A stretch of DNA of 64,000 nt from Haemaphysalis longicornis. Its lineage: Eukaryota > Arthropoda > Arachnida > Ixodida > Ixodidae. The position numbers and the translations under genes are program-made. Positions within the stretch are counted from its first letter, which is position 1. Every line of letters begins with the position of its first letter. The DNA lies in assembly GCA_013339765.2 (NCBI GenBank), contig JABSTR010001172.1, positions 496,001 to 560,000 on the forward strand. Reading direction: 5' to 3'. Positions 10,644 to 22,092 of this stretch are shown in pieces. The notes under the pieces are model-generated. The model did no database searches. It was given only the letters and a program-made list of their open reading frames with translations, and had not been told where the DNA came from.

Positions 10644-10935
10644 CGTCGCTGTCATTCGTCGGACTGGCTTTGCTGATGGCATGGATTGGTCAATAAAGTA
10701 CATTTTGGTGGAACTAAACCACGGGTATGGCTTGGAGTGTGTATTTATGCACCAGAAAAGCATATGTAACGGCTTTCATTTGGGCCTGCTTGTATTGCGT
10801 TGTGCCATATCGCAGAACGAACTTTTGAATCAAACTGCATGACCGTCGCTGTCATTCGCCGGGTTGGCCTTGCTGGTGGCATGGATTGGTCAATAAAGTA
10901 CATTTTGGTGAAGGTGAACCACGGTACTGCCTCAG
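10644..10935 (+). repeat. Direct duplication, 200-bp period
   Basis: CGTCGCTGTCATTCG at 10644 recurs at 10844. Each copy continues into GGCATGGATTGGTCAATAAA and GTACATTTTGGTG. Identity is high over about 85 bp and then falls off. Confidence 0.75.
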
Positions 10936-11434
10936 AATGTAGCTCTTAACGCACAGACAAGACGTCAGCGTCATAATATCTTTGTGGTTGCGACGATAGC
11001 GCGGAGCGACGTTGGACTGCGGCCGATTTACGTGCATTTTTAACAAGAAAAGTGGGTACGAAAGTGCGCTTCCCTCGCACGTTCCTTTCCCCTTATTTGC
11101 TGACGATAGCTATGACGACATACCGGTGACAGGGCTAAACTTAGCGCATTTCTGGCATGTTTAACCTGTAAAACCTGGTTTTGAACAAACAAGCAGTAGC
11201 TATTAATCATGAAATGGTAGGAATAATTATTGTGAAGGCTGAGCCACCATGAAAACACATTGCAATTCAGTGTGACGTCACGGTGGTAGTTGGTGAGCGA
11301 GCCGGTAACTGCGCAGGCATGGTGTTTTTCTCTTCTGTCGCCGATTACAGATTAGCTAACGCTCGAGAGTCCCTCCAACAGTCAAGTCATAGGTTAAATA
11401 GGTTAATCCACCCAATGCACCCACAAATGCAATG

Positions 11435-11575
11435 TCGACAAGCCCATTTCAATGCCCCGTTAGCGTGCGTCGAAATTTCAAGACACGGACGGGTGTTTTC
11501 GTTTTTCACGCCCAGAAAAAAAAAACACCTACAAAAAAAAAAAAGACGTCCTGGCCACTGAACCACCACGGCGGG
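11435..11575 (-). mobile_element. Diverged Ruka-like SINE, copy 3
   Basis: On the minus strand CCGCCGTGGTGGTTCAGTGG is a clear SINE head. After two T-rich runs come GGGCGTGAAAAACG, AAACACCCGTCCGTG and GAAATTTCGACGCACG, matching the body order. The B-box region has been replaced by homopolymer tracts. Confidence 0.6.
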
Positions 11576-12760
11576 TGCAAGTGCATTCTGAGAGATTTTT
11601 CATGCTCTATAGCCGCTACCCGAGCAAGTAACAAGCTGAGCCGTGTCGGTGGAATTGGTCACATCCTGGCATGGCCAAGTTTGGCATGAGAGTGAAACAT
11701 CCCGAAACTTCAGGTGTGACCGAATTCAGAAAACGTCGGGCTCATCACGTCATTTACGGTGTGCTGCAATATAGCTGTACACGTGACGTGAAAATGGTCG
11801 AAGACATTGCGCGGTCACTGCAGCGATCCGTGTGATTGGATTGGCAGCAAAGCTCCGCAACCACCGTCTCACCGGGGGCCCGTTCGATAGTGCGCTGACC
11901 TATGGAGGCTGATGGAATGCCGATATTTCCCGCGGCGGCCGATGACGTCACCCGACTGCGCGGTCAGCATTGAACGCCGATGCGCCCCTCGTTCACGATG
12001 CCGGCTAATGAGGAGCGATCATCAGATATGTTATTCGCCGTGTGTTCGAATCGGCTGAAGTCGCTGCAATGCGAGGTGTATAGACGCATGAGCGTCTGCA
12101 GCGAGTGCAAAGGAGTGAAGGTGCTGGGACCAAGAATCGTCAGTTTAGCACTTAAGGGCGTTTGAAGGACAAATAAAACGATTATCGTTTGTGTGTAAAC
12201 ACGTTAACATGCGCGCAGCTTCTTTTGACCATCACTTTAGCCGAACACGATTGCTGTTCATTAATTACCTCCGCCTCTTTCCCGCCATCACTAACGACAT
12301 CAAAACGTGTGTTTGTGGCGATAAGGTGTGGAAGTCCGGAAAGGGACTTTGCATGGGATCGAAAGGGACTTTGCATGGGACCAGAGGCGGACGTAGAGAA
12401 GCCGGTTGGAGCACAGATCGCGAGATGCGGATTAAAGCACCAGCAGATGCTATGGAACCGTACTTGTCGACAACTGCGGCTGGAGTTGCACTTTCCAACC
12501 CCCGTTTTGTCCGTAAGAGAGGAATAAATGGCGTGAGTGATGATCTACAATGACAGAGCAGAACGCTAGTACCTTAGCGTTTACCGACGCTTTTCGTCTA
12601 TAGTCAAAAGAGCGGGAATTTCGACGTGAAGAGTCGATGCATGGTATGGTATAGCTTTTCGCACCTCTCCGGATCACGTGACCAAATCCCCAAAACGTAG
12701 GGGAAGGAGGAGCACACTTTATTTGAACCATTGCAACTTTCATTTAATTTCTAGACACAA
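11576..12760. other. Unassigned sequence
   Basis: No gene recognised. A 20-bp unit containing GAAAGGGACTTTGCATGGGA is tandemly doubled near 12338-12382. The stretch 11930-12000 is locally CpG-rich. Confidence 0.35.
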
Positions 12761-12761
12761 G

Positions 12762-14640
12762 GAAAAAAAAAAGGACGGAAAGGCTGGGAGGTTAACCAGG
12801 TGTAGAGCCCGGTTTGCTACGCTGCATTGTGGGAGTCAGATTCAGGGTATCAAAGAGAGGGCGGCAGAAGAGGAAGAGATAGGAGTGGGAACACGCGCAA
12901 TCTAGTCCCGTTTTAAGCACTAATCATGCAAATTCGTTTCGCTCAGAAAACGTAGAAGGGCTTTCGTCGCCTTCTCTGAAGTCGATGGTAGGGACTGATC
13001 ACCTATGATACCGTAAATGGTCGATTGTCTGAGCGCGGTGGCAAGCACGCTTCTCTCCGACGAGTATTCGGGGCAGCGACACAGCAAATGCTCTATAGTC
13101 TCTTCCGCCCCACAGGCGTCACAGTGGGCGCTGCTGGCCATCCCGATAATGAAGGAGGAGGCTTTCGTCAAGGCCACTCCCAACCACAGTCTACAAAGTA
13201 AAGTCAACTGGGGTCGAGACAGCCCATAAGGAAGGCGGCGCTCAAGAAGGGGATCTTGAATATACAGGCGGGGATTCGTAGAGTCCGGTGCGTTCCATTG
13301 CCTCATAGTAATCCTACGTGCAATGGAGCGAAACGTCCTCGCAGCATCGGTCCTTGAAAGCGGAAGCAGGATGGTGCGTTCGCTCTCGTGGCCTGTACGA
13401 GCAGCTTCATCCGCCAATATGCCGATGATCCCGCAGTGATCTGGAAACCACTGAAATATTATGTCATGGCCGTCTGTCATGGCTTGATGGAATTTTCGCC
13501 TACTCTCCATCACCAGTTGGTGGAGGGGGGCGTAGCGCAGGGCTGCTTGTAAGCTTAGTAAGGGAGCCTTGGAGTCAGAGAAAATAGCCCAGTTTTGAGG
13601 AGTAGCTCCGATAACGTGATCAAGAGCCTCGCGAATGGCTGCAGGTTCTGTAGCTGTCGAGCTCGTGGTATGGGCAACACGGAGTCGAGTTGCTGAAACA
13701 ACTTACCACCGCACCTGCCGAACTGGATGGCGTTTCTGAGCCATCCGTGTACACATGTTTCGGCGGTCGTTGTAACGTTCATGCAGTAACAGTATCGTAA
13801 GCTGTTGAAGGGCCAATTATGGCACGTCGGCTTTTTTTTTTTTTTTTTTTTACAAATCCAGGAACGCTGAGACGAATCTTAGGTTGTTCTAGGCACCACA
13901 ACTGGGAGGACGGTGTAACCGCAGGGGCGTACCTCGACGGGATTTCAGCCCTGTGCGTTGTTACAATGGCTGAAAACGTAGATCGTGGTCTATTCTGAGG
14001 GAGCTGAGCTATGGTGAGATGGCAGCCTCGTGAAGAGGCCGATGCACAAACGTAGTGTTTCAGTAGCCACGTACGTTGCTATTGGGTGTTCTTGAGCGAT
14101 GCAAATGGTGCGTGCACTGTTGATGCCCAACGCGGCAAACCAAGACACGTACGCAGAGCCTGCGCTTGGATGCTCTGTATTGACCGAAGTTTAGCGGAGC
14201 AGGTATTGGAAACTGCGGGCAAGCTAACGCAATGCTCCTTAAAAAGTGCAGAATACAGCTGCAGCATTCCTCTTATCGATGTTCCCCACGTCTTACCAGC
14301 AAGAAATCTGAGAATGTCGGCAATGGTGGTGAGGACAGTCGCATGTGCACTCCAGAAAATGTCCCTGTCGATGATGACGCCAAGGAATTTGTGATGCCTG
14401 GAGTTGGGAACCAACCTCCCATTGATCTTGATGCTATATCGGGACATGGGCTTGCGGGTAAATGCAACCAGCGTGCTCTTGTCACCCGAGATGCCCAGAC
14501 CTTGATCTTTGTAGGTAAGATCCCGTGACATTGGCCACCTTGTGAAGTCGTGCCCGTAGCTGTGGTCGGTTGACACCCGAAGCCCATAGGCAAATGTCGT
14601 CCATAAACGGAGGCGCAGACATTTTTTTTCGGGAGAGCGT
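12762..14640 (-). mobile_element. Decayed non-LTR retrotransposon: RT C-terminus plus RNase H
   Basis: Reading on the minus strand, 14560-14085 carries the C-terminal part of a LINE reverse transcriptase: KSTLVAFTRKP, then KFLGVIIDRD, then FLAGKTWGTSIRGMLQLY and the end LRTCLGLPRWAS. An RNase H domain follows. Its motifs are YTDGS (about 13740-13757), the IREAL glutamate (about 13625-13640), SDSKAPL (about 13562-13580) and PDHCGI...ADEA (about 13405-13441). A C-terminal Cys/His cluster, CDACGAEETIEHLLCRC, lies near 13080-13130. The domains sit in more than one frame with stops between them, so the copy is dead. It is 5'-truncated near 14640. The 3' part (about 12762-12915) resembles a common tick LINE 3' UTR containing GGTTAACCTCCC. 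RT plus RNase H points to the I group. Confidence 0.85.
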
Positions 14641-14689
14641 GCAGAAGACCGATGGTAGGTCATCTTAGTGTAAAAGTCCCTGGGCGGTC

Positions 14690-14775
14690 GCTGCCCGAGG
14701 GGCCTTCTGACCGGCTGAAGATTATCGCCGGGGTCCGGGCTGGTTAGCGTGCCTTCCCATTGCTCGAACGTTAAA
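14690..14775 (-). mobile_element. LINE C-terminal fragment
   Basis: The minus-strand frame reads WEGTLTSPDPGD followed by PVRRPLGQ, the style of C-terminal tail (W-E-x-x-L-x-S-x-D-P) that I associate with tick non-LTR retrotransposon proteins. It lies just upstream of the RT fragment in an order that does not fit one element, so it is probably a separate, nested remnant. Confidence 0.45.
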
Positions 14776-14899
14776 AAAAATACAAGCAAAAACGTAAGAA
14801 ATTAGCAGTACGGCAGCATTCGTTAATTTGCCGATTTGAAATTTCTGGCCCGGTTTGTGTAATCCAGGAGTTAAAACAGGAAGATAGGTCACCCGAAGG

Positions 14900-15960
14900 C
14901 CGAAGAGATGATCCGCTGAAACGATTGCTCGTGGTCGACGGCATGTGGCAAACGATGAGCCACTCTGAGCAAAAGCAAAATGTATAATATGCACACTTTA
15001 TTTACACTACGTATTTACAACTATCAAGGCTCGTGACCGCACGCAAGAGGTCGGGCAAGGCCCGCGTCTAGCGGGGCTCCCCTCTCCTCTCGTTAAAACA
15101 TCAAACTCTAATTTTTTACCCCTAAAACCCCGCCCAAAACAGGGACGTCACACTTTGAGAGTGAGGATGGGTCATTGACTAGCCCACACATAGGCCCCTG
15201 ATTTGCCACAGTGACAAACAAAGCTAGGTGGGTTCAAAATAGTCACGTGACCCACCTAGCTCTCTCACTTTCATACAGAAACCCGGAGGTATTCGCAAAA
15301 CACAATTATAAAACACATGAAAATCCCCCAACTAAAAGCAAATCTAGCGCCGGCCATCGGTTGTCGGGCGGCTCGTCTTAAAGTATTGTTCACACCAATC
15401 GCCCAGCGTCGCTAAAAATTCATTTGCTTTGTGAACACGTCGAGTGCACGACAAAGCCTGGTCACCGAACCATTGACGCATCCCAGCCACCGAGTCGCCA
15501 GGGCCAGACTTGGAGCGAATGGAAACTTCGCCCAGTAGCTTTGAGCTGTGTAACCCTGGTAAACATAACCTCTAGTGACCCCTTCATACTTTTGACCCTT
15601 TGACTGACTTCCAGCTCCCGTCCGCTTCGGGCTTTCTCATGGCGGTAATCACGGTCGTTAAGATGTCAATAGTCCCCGCCGCCGGTCTTCCAAACGAACG
15701 AAAGGAAATCCTCCTTCAAAAGCTAGCATCGCTTTTAACTACTTTGGAGTGACCGACGCGTTCGTAAACGTCCTCTCTGGGCCCGCACGACGGGTGAACA
15801 CAATAGCGCGGCGAACGAAAGAGAAGCTTCCGCGGTTTCTCCCAACGCCCCTCGCGCCCAAGTCAGCTCGGCTGGCAGGAAAACAAGCACAATACAGGTA
15901 AACACGCTATGCGCACCGCGCGATACCTAGTTGCCGGGCGGTATTAATTAATTAAGTGAG
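14900..15960 (-). mobile_element. LTR-like dispersed repeat, copy A
   Basis: Shares ordered blocks with 34300-35800. These are the CAGCGGGG(C/T)TCCC block (about 15070), TCACGTG...CTCTCTCACT with AGAAACCCGGAGG (about 15180-15320), GGCTCGTCTTAAAGTATTG (about 15370) and GGCGGTAATCACGGTCGTTA (about 15642). On the minus strand it ends in GTGTAAATAAAGTGTG, with a polyadenylation hexamer. That layout is compatible with a solo LTR on the minus strand. No TG...CA ends or target duplication could be fixed. Confidence 0.5.
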
Positions 15961-15974
15961 GTGCGCGAACTTAA

Positions 15975-17115
15975 CACCAGGGGTCGGCACCCTTTTGAGG
16001 TGGAGGGTCGAGTTGCATGAAGCCGACATGGCGGAGGGCCGCACGGCGAATCGGGTGAGGGGAGTGGGGGGTTGGGTGACAAAGAGAAAAGTTCAGCGAA
16101 TTGACATTAATATTTGACAATAATTGACAATGATCTGGCTGAATGTGAAGATGGGGGACAATGTTAACTTGGAGTGGTCAATTCTATTCTTGTATTCCGT
16201 CTAACGCCGAAACTGGCGTGTAGGCCTTCAGATAGGAAGTGACAGAAGGAGGGGTGGGGGTTCTGCAGACGCGCTGGGGGCCGCGTAAAACTGCCTGAAC
16301 GCTAAATATTACGCTAAACATTACGTTCCAGAAAATTACTTCACAGATTGCTCCCTTGCGTTTAAATCGATTACATCAGGGATTGGCAACCTACGGTCAA
16401 AACACCCCTCCCTCTTCTCACTGCCGTGACCACCACCGCTGACGAAACGGTCATCGCCCTCGCAACCACCACAGCCTGCAGAGACATCGTGACCATTCTT
16501 CCAGCCTCACAGCAATCCAGCCGCGACTTTCAGACAGGTCACAGTTTACCCCAACTCCCAAATTTCTCAGGCAAAACAAGGATCTCCCCTATATAAAACT
16601 GATACGAACCTCCGGTCACTCCTTCTTTGAAGGGAACGAGAGGTGGCTCGCGCCGCTACCCGTGACTTCACGCTCCGGGGGAGGGGGGAAGGCTTCGCAC
16701 CGCCGCCCTCCCATTCCACTCCGCTACACTGAAATCCTTTACCATTAGCCCAGACTATAGAGTAGCCCCCTCCCCAGCAGTTACTCAGCTTTCCAGATGC
16801 ACGCATGTGTGGCGGCGACTTCAAACCAGTCCCTTTTACATTACCCCTGCATTATGATGGCAGCTTCATCGAACCAGCATGACACACTATCGATGTATCA
16901 GTAAAGCAGCGCCGAGGAAAGCCAAAAAATGAAGGAAGCTCACACTAACGCCTAAGACTTGAAGGTAGCGAAGCTGTACACCCTCCCTCTTCACGACCAT
17001 CACGAAGGCTTAAGTCCACGATTGCAGCCGATTTGCTTCTTTGCTGCTACCCCAACGACCTTTACTCCATCGTTGTTGCTAAAAGTGTGAGCTTCCTTCA
17101 TATTTTGTAAGTGAT
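15975..17115. other. Unassigned sequence with hAT-like terminal motifs
   Basis: CAGGGGTCGGCACCCTTTTG near 15979 and CAGGGATTGGCAACCTACGG near 16377 both resemble hAT (Charlie-type) terminal sequence. They face the same direction and no matching right end was found, so no element is called. CTATATAAAAC near 16590 is a TATA-like word without other support. The rest holds no recognised gene. Confidence 0.3.
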
Positions 17116-17229
17116 AATTGTTGGACATCACCTTGGAGGGGCGTACGCTAAAACCTGTCTTCCTCGTCCTGAGCAAGTGTTGCCGCGATAACGGCGAAAG
17201 CTGGAGTTTTGCTCTCTTTTTTTGCCAAT

Positions 17230-17552
17230 CTTTGCCGATCTTTCAAATGGGTATGCTTGACTTGAAAACAGGCGCCGATGACGCTGGGCAGTCGCCGCGA
17301 GGCACGCAAACACGAGCGCTCGGCATTTTCTTGGTTTTTTTTTAAACTGCCGGGCGGTCGCCACAATCTTGGCCAATCTCATTAAGTGGGTGTGCGTGAC
17401 TTCACAAACGTGCACAGGGACCCTGGGCGGTCGTCGCGATGCACGCACACACGATCGCTGGGCATTTTCTTGATCTTATTAACTGTCGGGCGGTCGTCGC
17501 GAGGCCCGCGCTCACCTGCGGGCGCTCGGCAATTTCTTTGTATTTTTTAACT
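17230..17552 (+). repeat. Imperfect tandem repeat, about 2.5 units
   Basis: Units share GGGCGGTCG(C/T)CGCGA, a GGC(A/C)CGC word, CG(A/G)(G/T)CGCT(C/G)GGCA(T/A)TTTCTT and a T-rich end before AACTG. Unit length is about 110-140 bp. The third unit is shorter. No coding constraint is visible. Confidence 0.6.
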
Positions 17553-18229
17553 GCGTACACGAAAAATCACGCCTTGCAAAAGAGCTTCTCTCCTAAAATG
17601 CTTCCGCATTGAAAACACGTAAGCGGTCTTAAGTGTACCTCGAGACTCGATAACTGTTGCACGTATAGCGCAGGTGTAGACTAGTGCTTAAGACACTTCG
17701 CCCTTCAACGCGCGTTCGTGGGTTCATCGATTCCCGTTCCTGCCAACCGTTTGCTTTCTTTCTTCGGTTAAAGGCACGCGGAATTTCGGAGCCACCAACT
17801 GCTCACAACGCCGGGTTCTTCGCGTCACGGGGCACATAACGCCTTCGCTTTAAATTCAAGTCGCACGGAAGTGTTTAACGCCGTCCCACCCAACGTATTC
17901 GTTTGCAGATACATATACGCTCTCTTCCTCATCCCGCCCCACTTACAAGCCTCTCAAATTGAAGCACGGTCTGCGCCAGGACGGCCCCACGAATGCTTCG
18001 CGTGTATATTTCCTCGTTTTCAGCCTCGACTCGGGTCCGTGATGAATACGCGCGCACAAAGGCATATGTCAAGAGCGACGCCAGCTCGGCCTCCTTATAA
18101 GTTGTCCTTTCATTGTTGTCGGGTACACGGCGCACGCGCCCAAAAATAAGCGAGCAACCCGCGCTGTCCGATTTCTTGCACCGCATGGCCACAAACATGC
18201 AACAGGACGCACAATGCGGTCAGTAAAGA
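17553..18229. other. Unassigned sequence
   Basis: Moderately CpG-rich sequence with no recognised gene or element. Confidence 0.3.
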
Positions 18230-18760
18230 CGGCGCAAAGCCGTGCGGCGACCACGAGCAAGAATCGGGGGCGCTCTTCTTCTACCGGTTGTTCCTCATCC
18301 TGGATGGTCGCTCCCGTCGGAGAGCGAGTGGGTGAGTTTGGTTCAGTATGCGCGCAGTGGTTCGCGTGCAGGGGCTGACGCGTTGAGTAGCTCTCGCTTC
18401 GCTTGTGGGTGGAAGCGGCGGCGAAAGCAGACGGCGCAGGGGTGGGAAGGAGCGGGTGCAGACTCGGAGACGGGGGCCCAAAATAGGGCTTCTGCGGTGA
18501 CGCTGCTACGGGTGACGCCTCTCGGCAGGCCCCGCTGAATAACTGGGAAAGCAGGAAGACCGCCGCGGCTAATCTGGACCGATATCGGAAGGGAACGCGC
18601 TCGCCCTGCTGCTGCTGCTGCTGCGGGAGCTTCGGCGGCGGCTGCGCCGATGCAGGGTCGCTGACCGGAGGCTCTGCTGGAACTCCGCGCGCGGTGGTGG
18701 TCGTGCGCCGATGCAGCTGCTATTCGCACGCGCAAAAGAGTCGATGCCACACGGCGAGTG
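18230..18760. promoter_or_regulatory. CpG-rich patch
   Basis: Dense CpG by eye with a short CTG run (about 18606-18623). Open frames on both strands are arginine/serine/alanine-rich, as expected from GC-rich DNA, with no domain. It could be a CpG island of an unseen transcript. Confidence 0.2.
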
Positions 18761-19132
18761 CACGCAAGGTGCCCGGCATGTTGACACAGCTGCCTGCTAC
18801 TTTTGGGGCTATAGCGACTCTGCCTGATGAGAATATAGCGACTTTCTTTCTTTTTTTTTTTTTTAATGACTCAGCCGAATGGGGCGGTCAATCAGCTCGC
18901 TACCGGGCCCGGCTCGTACTTGCCTCTGCTCGCCTAGCTTGGCCTGCGTGCATACGCATGCTCGCTCGTTATTCGCGCCACATAACACCGATTGCGGCAT
19001 ATCGGGAGTTGAAATAAATTTGAGGGTCGTTCCACGTAGCAAACCCGCGTTTCGCGTGAGCGCACTTTATCTTATTTCTGACCTCATTGTTCAGTTATCG
19101 CGTACATCGCTATTAATTAACAGTAGGATGGA

Positions 19133-19260
19133 GAGTTGGGCGAGTTGGTAAAGCGACATGGTTGGTTGGAAACAGCGCGTTAAAACGGGATCACGGTTCT
19201 TTTCTTCGGTTCTTTTCTTCGTGATCCCGTTTTAACGCGCTGTTTCCAACCAACCATGTG
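19133..19260. repeat. Perfect 39-bp-arm hairpin resembling a Penelope-type terminus
   Basis: Arm 19156-19194 and arm 19221-19259 are exact complements. The 26-bp loop is two tandem copies of GGTTCTTTTCTTC. The sequence just before the left arm, AGTTGGGCGAGTTGGT, matches AGTTGGGCTAGTTGGT at 23940, next to a Penelope-like element. Both continue into GCGC...AAACGGGA. The hairpin is therefore probably a rearranged terminal segment of that family. Confidence 0.7.
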
Positions 19261-19574
19261 GCTATTAACTTTTTGTTTGTCTAATTATTTCTCCAAATTT
19301 TAGCGTCCATTGGTATGGCAGCTGCGCCTGCGGATTTACTCTTGACGCTATGCCAGTGTTTATCGCCGAGCTTCATACACCCGCGACGCGAACCTTCAAA
19401 GTCAGGGAGGCGTACACTACATTCAAGCGGAAAATTGAAAGCCGTCCCACTAAGCTGAAGGTGAGTGGTAAACCACTCGAGCGGAAGGGGCGCAGCTTGG
19501 TTACGCATTATCTAGTGGTTTTATGACGCACGGCATCAGACGCCGCGCTTCGTCGCTCCTCCCTGAAGCCCAAA

Positions 19575-19820
19575 TTTCAGGGATTTATACACCCCCCCCC
19601 CCCCCTAACACCCACCCAACCCCACCCCGAAGGAATTTAACACCCCCCAAAAAGATTCGACAACCACGAGCACCCTGCCCAGGGATTTATATACACCCTC
19701 CTCAACAGCCCCCCAACACCCCTCCAGGAGAATTTCGACCCCCCTCCCCCCCCCCCCCCCCCCCGACTATCATTTTGCGTCGACTATCATTTGGTCGACT
19801 ATCATTTTGCGTCATTGATT
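19575..19820 (+). repeat. C-rich tandem block with two poly-C runs
   Basis: CAGGGATTTATACACC at 19578 recurs as CAGGGATTTATATACACC at about 19680. Both are followed by C-rich sequence and a GGAATTT/GAATTTC word. C14 at 19592-19605 and C19 at 19746-19764 interrupt it. Three tandem GACTATCATTTTGCGTC-like units end the block (about 19765-19815). Confidence 0.7.
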
Positions 19821-19829
19821 GCGTGCGGG

Positions 19830-20433
19830 ATATCTTATTTCCGCACTTGCCATCGAGGCATAGTTTATGCCCTTTCCCTGCCGTTAAGTGCACTGAAACA
19901 TTACCTAAGGACTTAGCTCGCGCGTGCAATCACGCGGCAGAGAACCCGTTTTCCTGCCTAAATTCGCTACCACTTAGAAAAATATACCCAGGCCGATTTG
20001 AGCCATTGGAAAACCTGGCAAGCGTGGTTCATATCGTACGGGCGTGCTCACAGATATCAGACGGCACACACACACAACAGTCACCTGGGAGGCTGCGATG
20101 TTCAGCTCAGGCCATGTTAAACCGACAACCTTAACTCAAGCTCAAAGCAGCCGACAGGTCCCAAGTAATACTGGCCGACTCTTGACCACGGGTCTTAAAT
20201 ATCCGCAACCGATAGATAATTAATAATGGTTGTGTCTATTTGAGTACCTTTCATGGGGACAATTTCTGTAAGGGACCTATTGTATATGTTGCCTTCAACA
20301 TCGTTAGCTTTGCTATGCCCAGCTTTCACTAAGCATAGCTTTCAACAGTTCTTTTCGGACAGGAAGGCGACTTCATTTTTTAGTGTGTGTGTGCGGAGGG
20401 GGGGTTAACGCGCAGAAGCTACATCGAAGCTAC
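19830..20433. other. Unassigned sequence
   Basis: No recognised gene, domain or element. It holds only short features such as a CACACACA run near 20066 and GTGTGTGTG near 20382. Confidence 0.35.
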
Positions 20434-20624
20434 ATTAGGCGCTCTGCAGTGAAGGGCTCCGGATTAATTTTGACCACCTGGGCATCTTTAACGTTCGCAG
20501 AAATTTCAACACTTGGGCGTTTTGCTTTTCACCTGCATCAGAAAAGCGGCGCCCGCATCAGTCGGGAACCGAACCCGCGTACTTGGGCTCAGCAGCACAA
20601 TTCCTTAGCCACTTAGCCATCTTG
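20434..20624 (-). mobile_element. Ruka-like SINE, copy 4
   Basis: On the minus strand GATGGCTAAGTGGCTAAGG is the head. GCGGGTTCGGTTCCCGACTG carries the B-box. The body words GCCGCTTTTCTGATGCAGG, CGAAATTTC/ATCTTTAACG equivalents and CCGGAGCCCTTCACTGC follow. The copy stops soon after this and lacks the AATC tail. Confidence 0.8.
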
Positions 20625-20639
20625 CTGTAAACAGGGCGG

Positions 20640-21315
20640 GAAAGCATGAAAGCAAAATGAGTTTCGTTCCAGTTTGCTAACGTTCTCCGGCTTTGGTTAG
20701 GCTCCGGAACGAAAAGTAACGATCCAAAATGGTTTGAGTCGTCACATTTGGACCTGCAAAATATAAGTCATAAAATAAAAAGGAAATTTCTTCCTTGTTA
20801 TCGCCAAGCGACAAAACCACAACGGATCAATACAACGATGAGTATAATATGGTTCGAATTACCAAATCCTATTTGGGCATATCCACTGGATATATTCGGG
20901 ACTTCAGTAGTAATAAGAACGAAAACACCGGCGGACTTGGCTTATTGCAATTTAGGAGTGTATATGCGCATCATGTCTCATAAGTGCAAGTTTATCTCAG
21001 AACCAGCATTGCACCAAGTGCGCTTGGCGACATAGATCCGTGTAGTCTTATTAGACAAATTTTAATGAGTATGATCAGTCTACGCTGGCCACGGTGGCAG
21101 TGTGAGTCGATAGCTACTTGTATCAATGGCATGGACAGCTACTCGTGCAGCATTTTAAAGCGAAAGCCTTGGTTATCTGTTTAATGGAGCACGTTGTGAG
21201 GTACCAAAAATATGAGCGCGAGCAGGTGAATGTACCGACGGAGATTACCAGGAGGCTCCTGGCGATGGTTAGACGGCGGAAGGAGCTTCGGAAGGGGTGC
21301 TTCCGGATTACGAGT
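20640..21315. other. Unassigned sequence
   Basis: AT-rich sequence without a recognised domain. ATATTCGGGACTTCAG and similar stretches look unique. The minisatellite begins at its right edge. Confidence 0.35.
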
Positions 21316-21500
21316 CAACACATCCAACGAGCCAGTACATCCAACGTGCCATCACATCCAACGTTGGATGTGGTGGCTCGTTGGATGTGATGGCACGATG
21401 GATGTATTGACATGCTTTTGGATGTAGCTGCTCGTTGGATGTGGTGGCTCGTTGGATGTAGTGGCACGTTGGATGTAATAGCACGTTGGATGTAGTTGCT
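21316..21500 (+). repeat. GTTGGATGT(G/A)(G/A)TGGCNCG minisatellite with orientation switch, left block
   Basis: About 16-18-bp units with core GTTGGATGT. Between 21316 and 21362 the units point in the reverse sense (CATCCAACG). From 21363 they point forward. The turning point is the palindrome CATCCAACGTTGGATG. The same unit family occurs at 24283-24548. Confidence 0.85.
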
Positions 21501-22092
21501 CACCCTTCTGAAGAGGAAAGGTCTGTAACAAAACGCCTGGGCCTCCTCAAAGCGGCAGCCTCAAGACAGCATTTTTAAGCATGCATGCACGGCCCTCCCA
21601 GTCGACACATGGTCCCCGCGCCATACTCGGAATTTCCTGTCCCATTTTCGGTTTTATTTTACTCCTGGTTAAGCCTACAGCAGCTCTGCGTTGGCGCCAC
21701 TTCGACGAAACCGAGTGGTGAGCAAAGCTTTGCCGCGCGGCCAGCGAGCCGCGGAACAAGTAACACTAGGATTTGGTTTCGTTTGTGGCGCATTCTTCGG
21801 CCGTTTGTCTGTCAGCGGTGCGGCGGTCATACTGTGCGTCGGCGGGCCCGCGTGGCGCGCTCACAGCTGTTCAAGGTCACTGATGAGACGGGTGGTGATG
21901 ATGAAGTGCTTGTTGGGGGGGGGGGGGGGGGGGAGGGGGACAGGAACCGGTAACTGTCTGGCGTTACGCCGACACCTCAACCGGCGAACGGAAGTGAGGA
22001 GGGTGGGAGAGACAAAAGAGTAGGCAAGGTGGGTAAAGTGTTGGGGGTTGCCGAACGGGCGGAAAAGAGGGGGGGGGGGGGGGGGGGGCGTT
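21501..22092. other. Unassigned sequence with two long G runs
   Basis: Contains G19 at 21915-21933 and G20 at 22069-22088, plus TTCAAGGTCA near 21869, which fits a monomeric nuclear-receptor half-site with extension. No gene recognised. The second G run abuts the 3' end of the minus-strand Penelope copy. Confidence 0.4.

Noticed and set aside
15978..16400. Complete hAT element from the two CAGGG-type ends
   Set aside because: The two end motifs face the same way and no target duplication was found.
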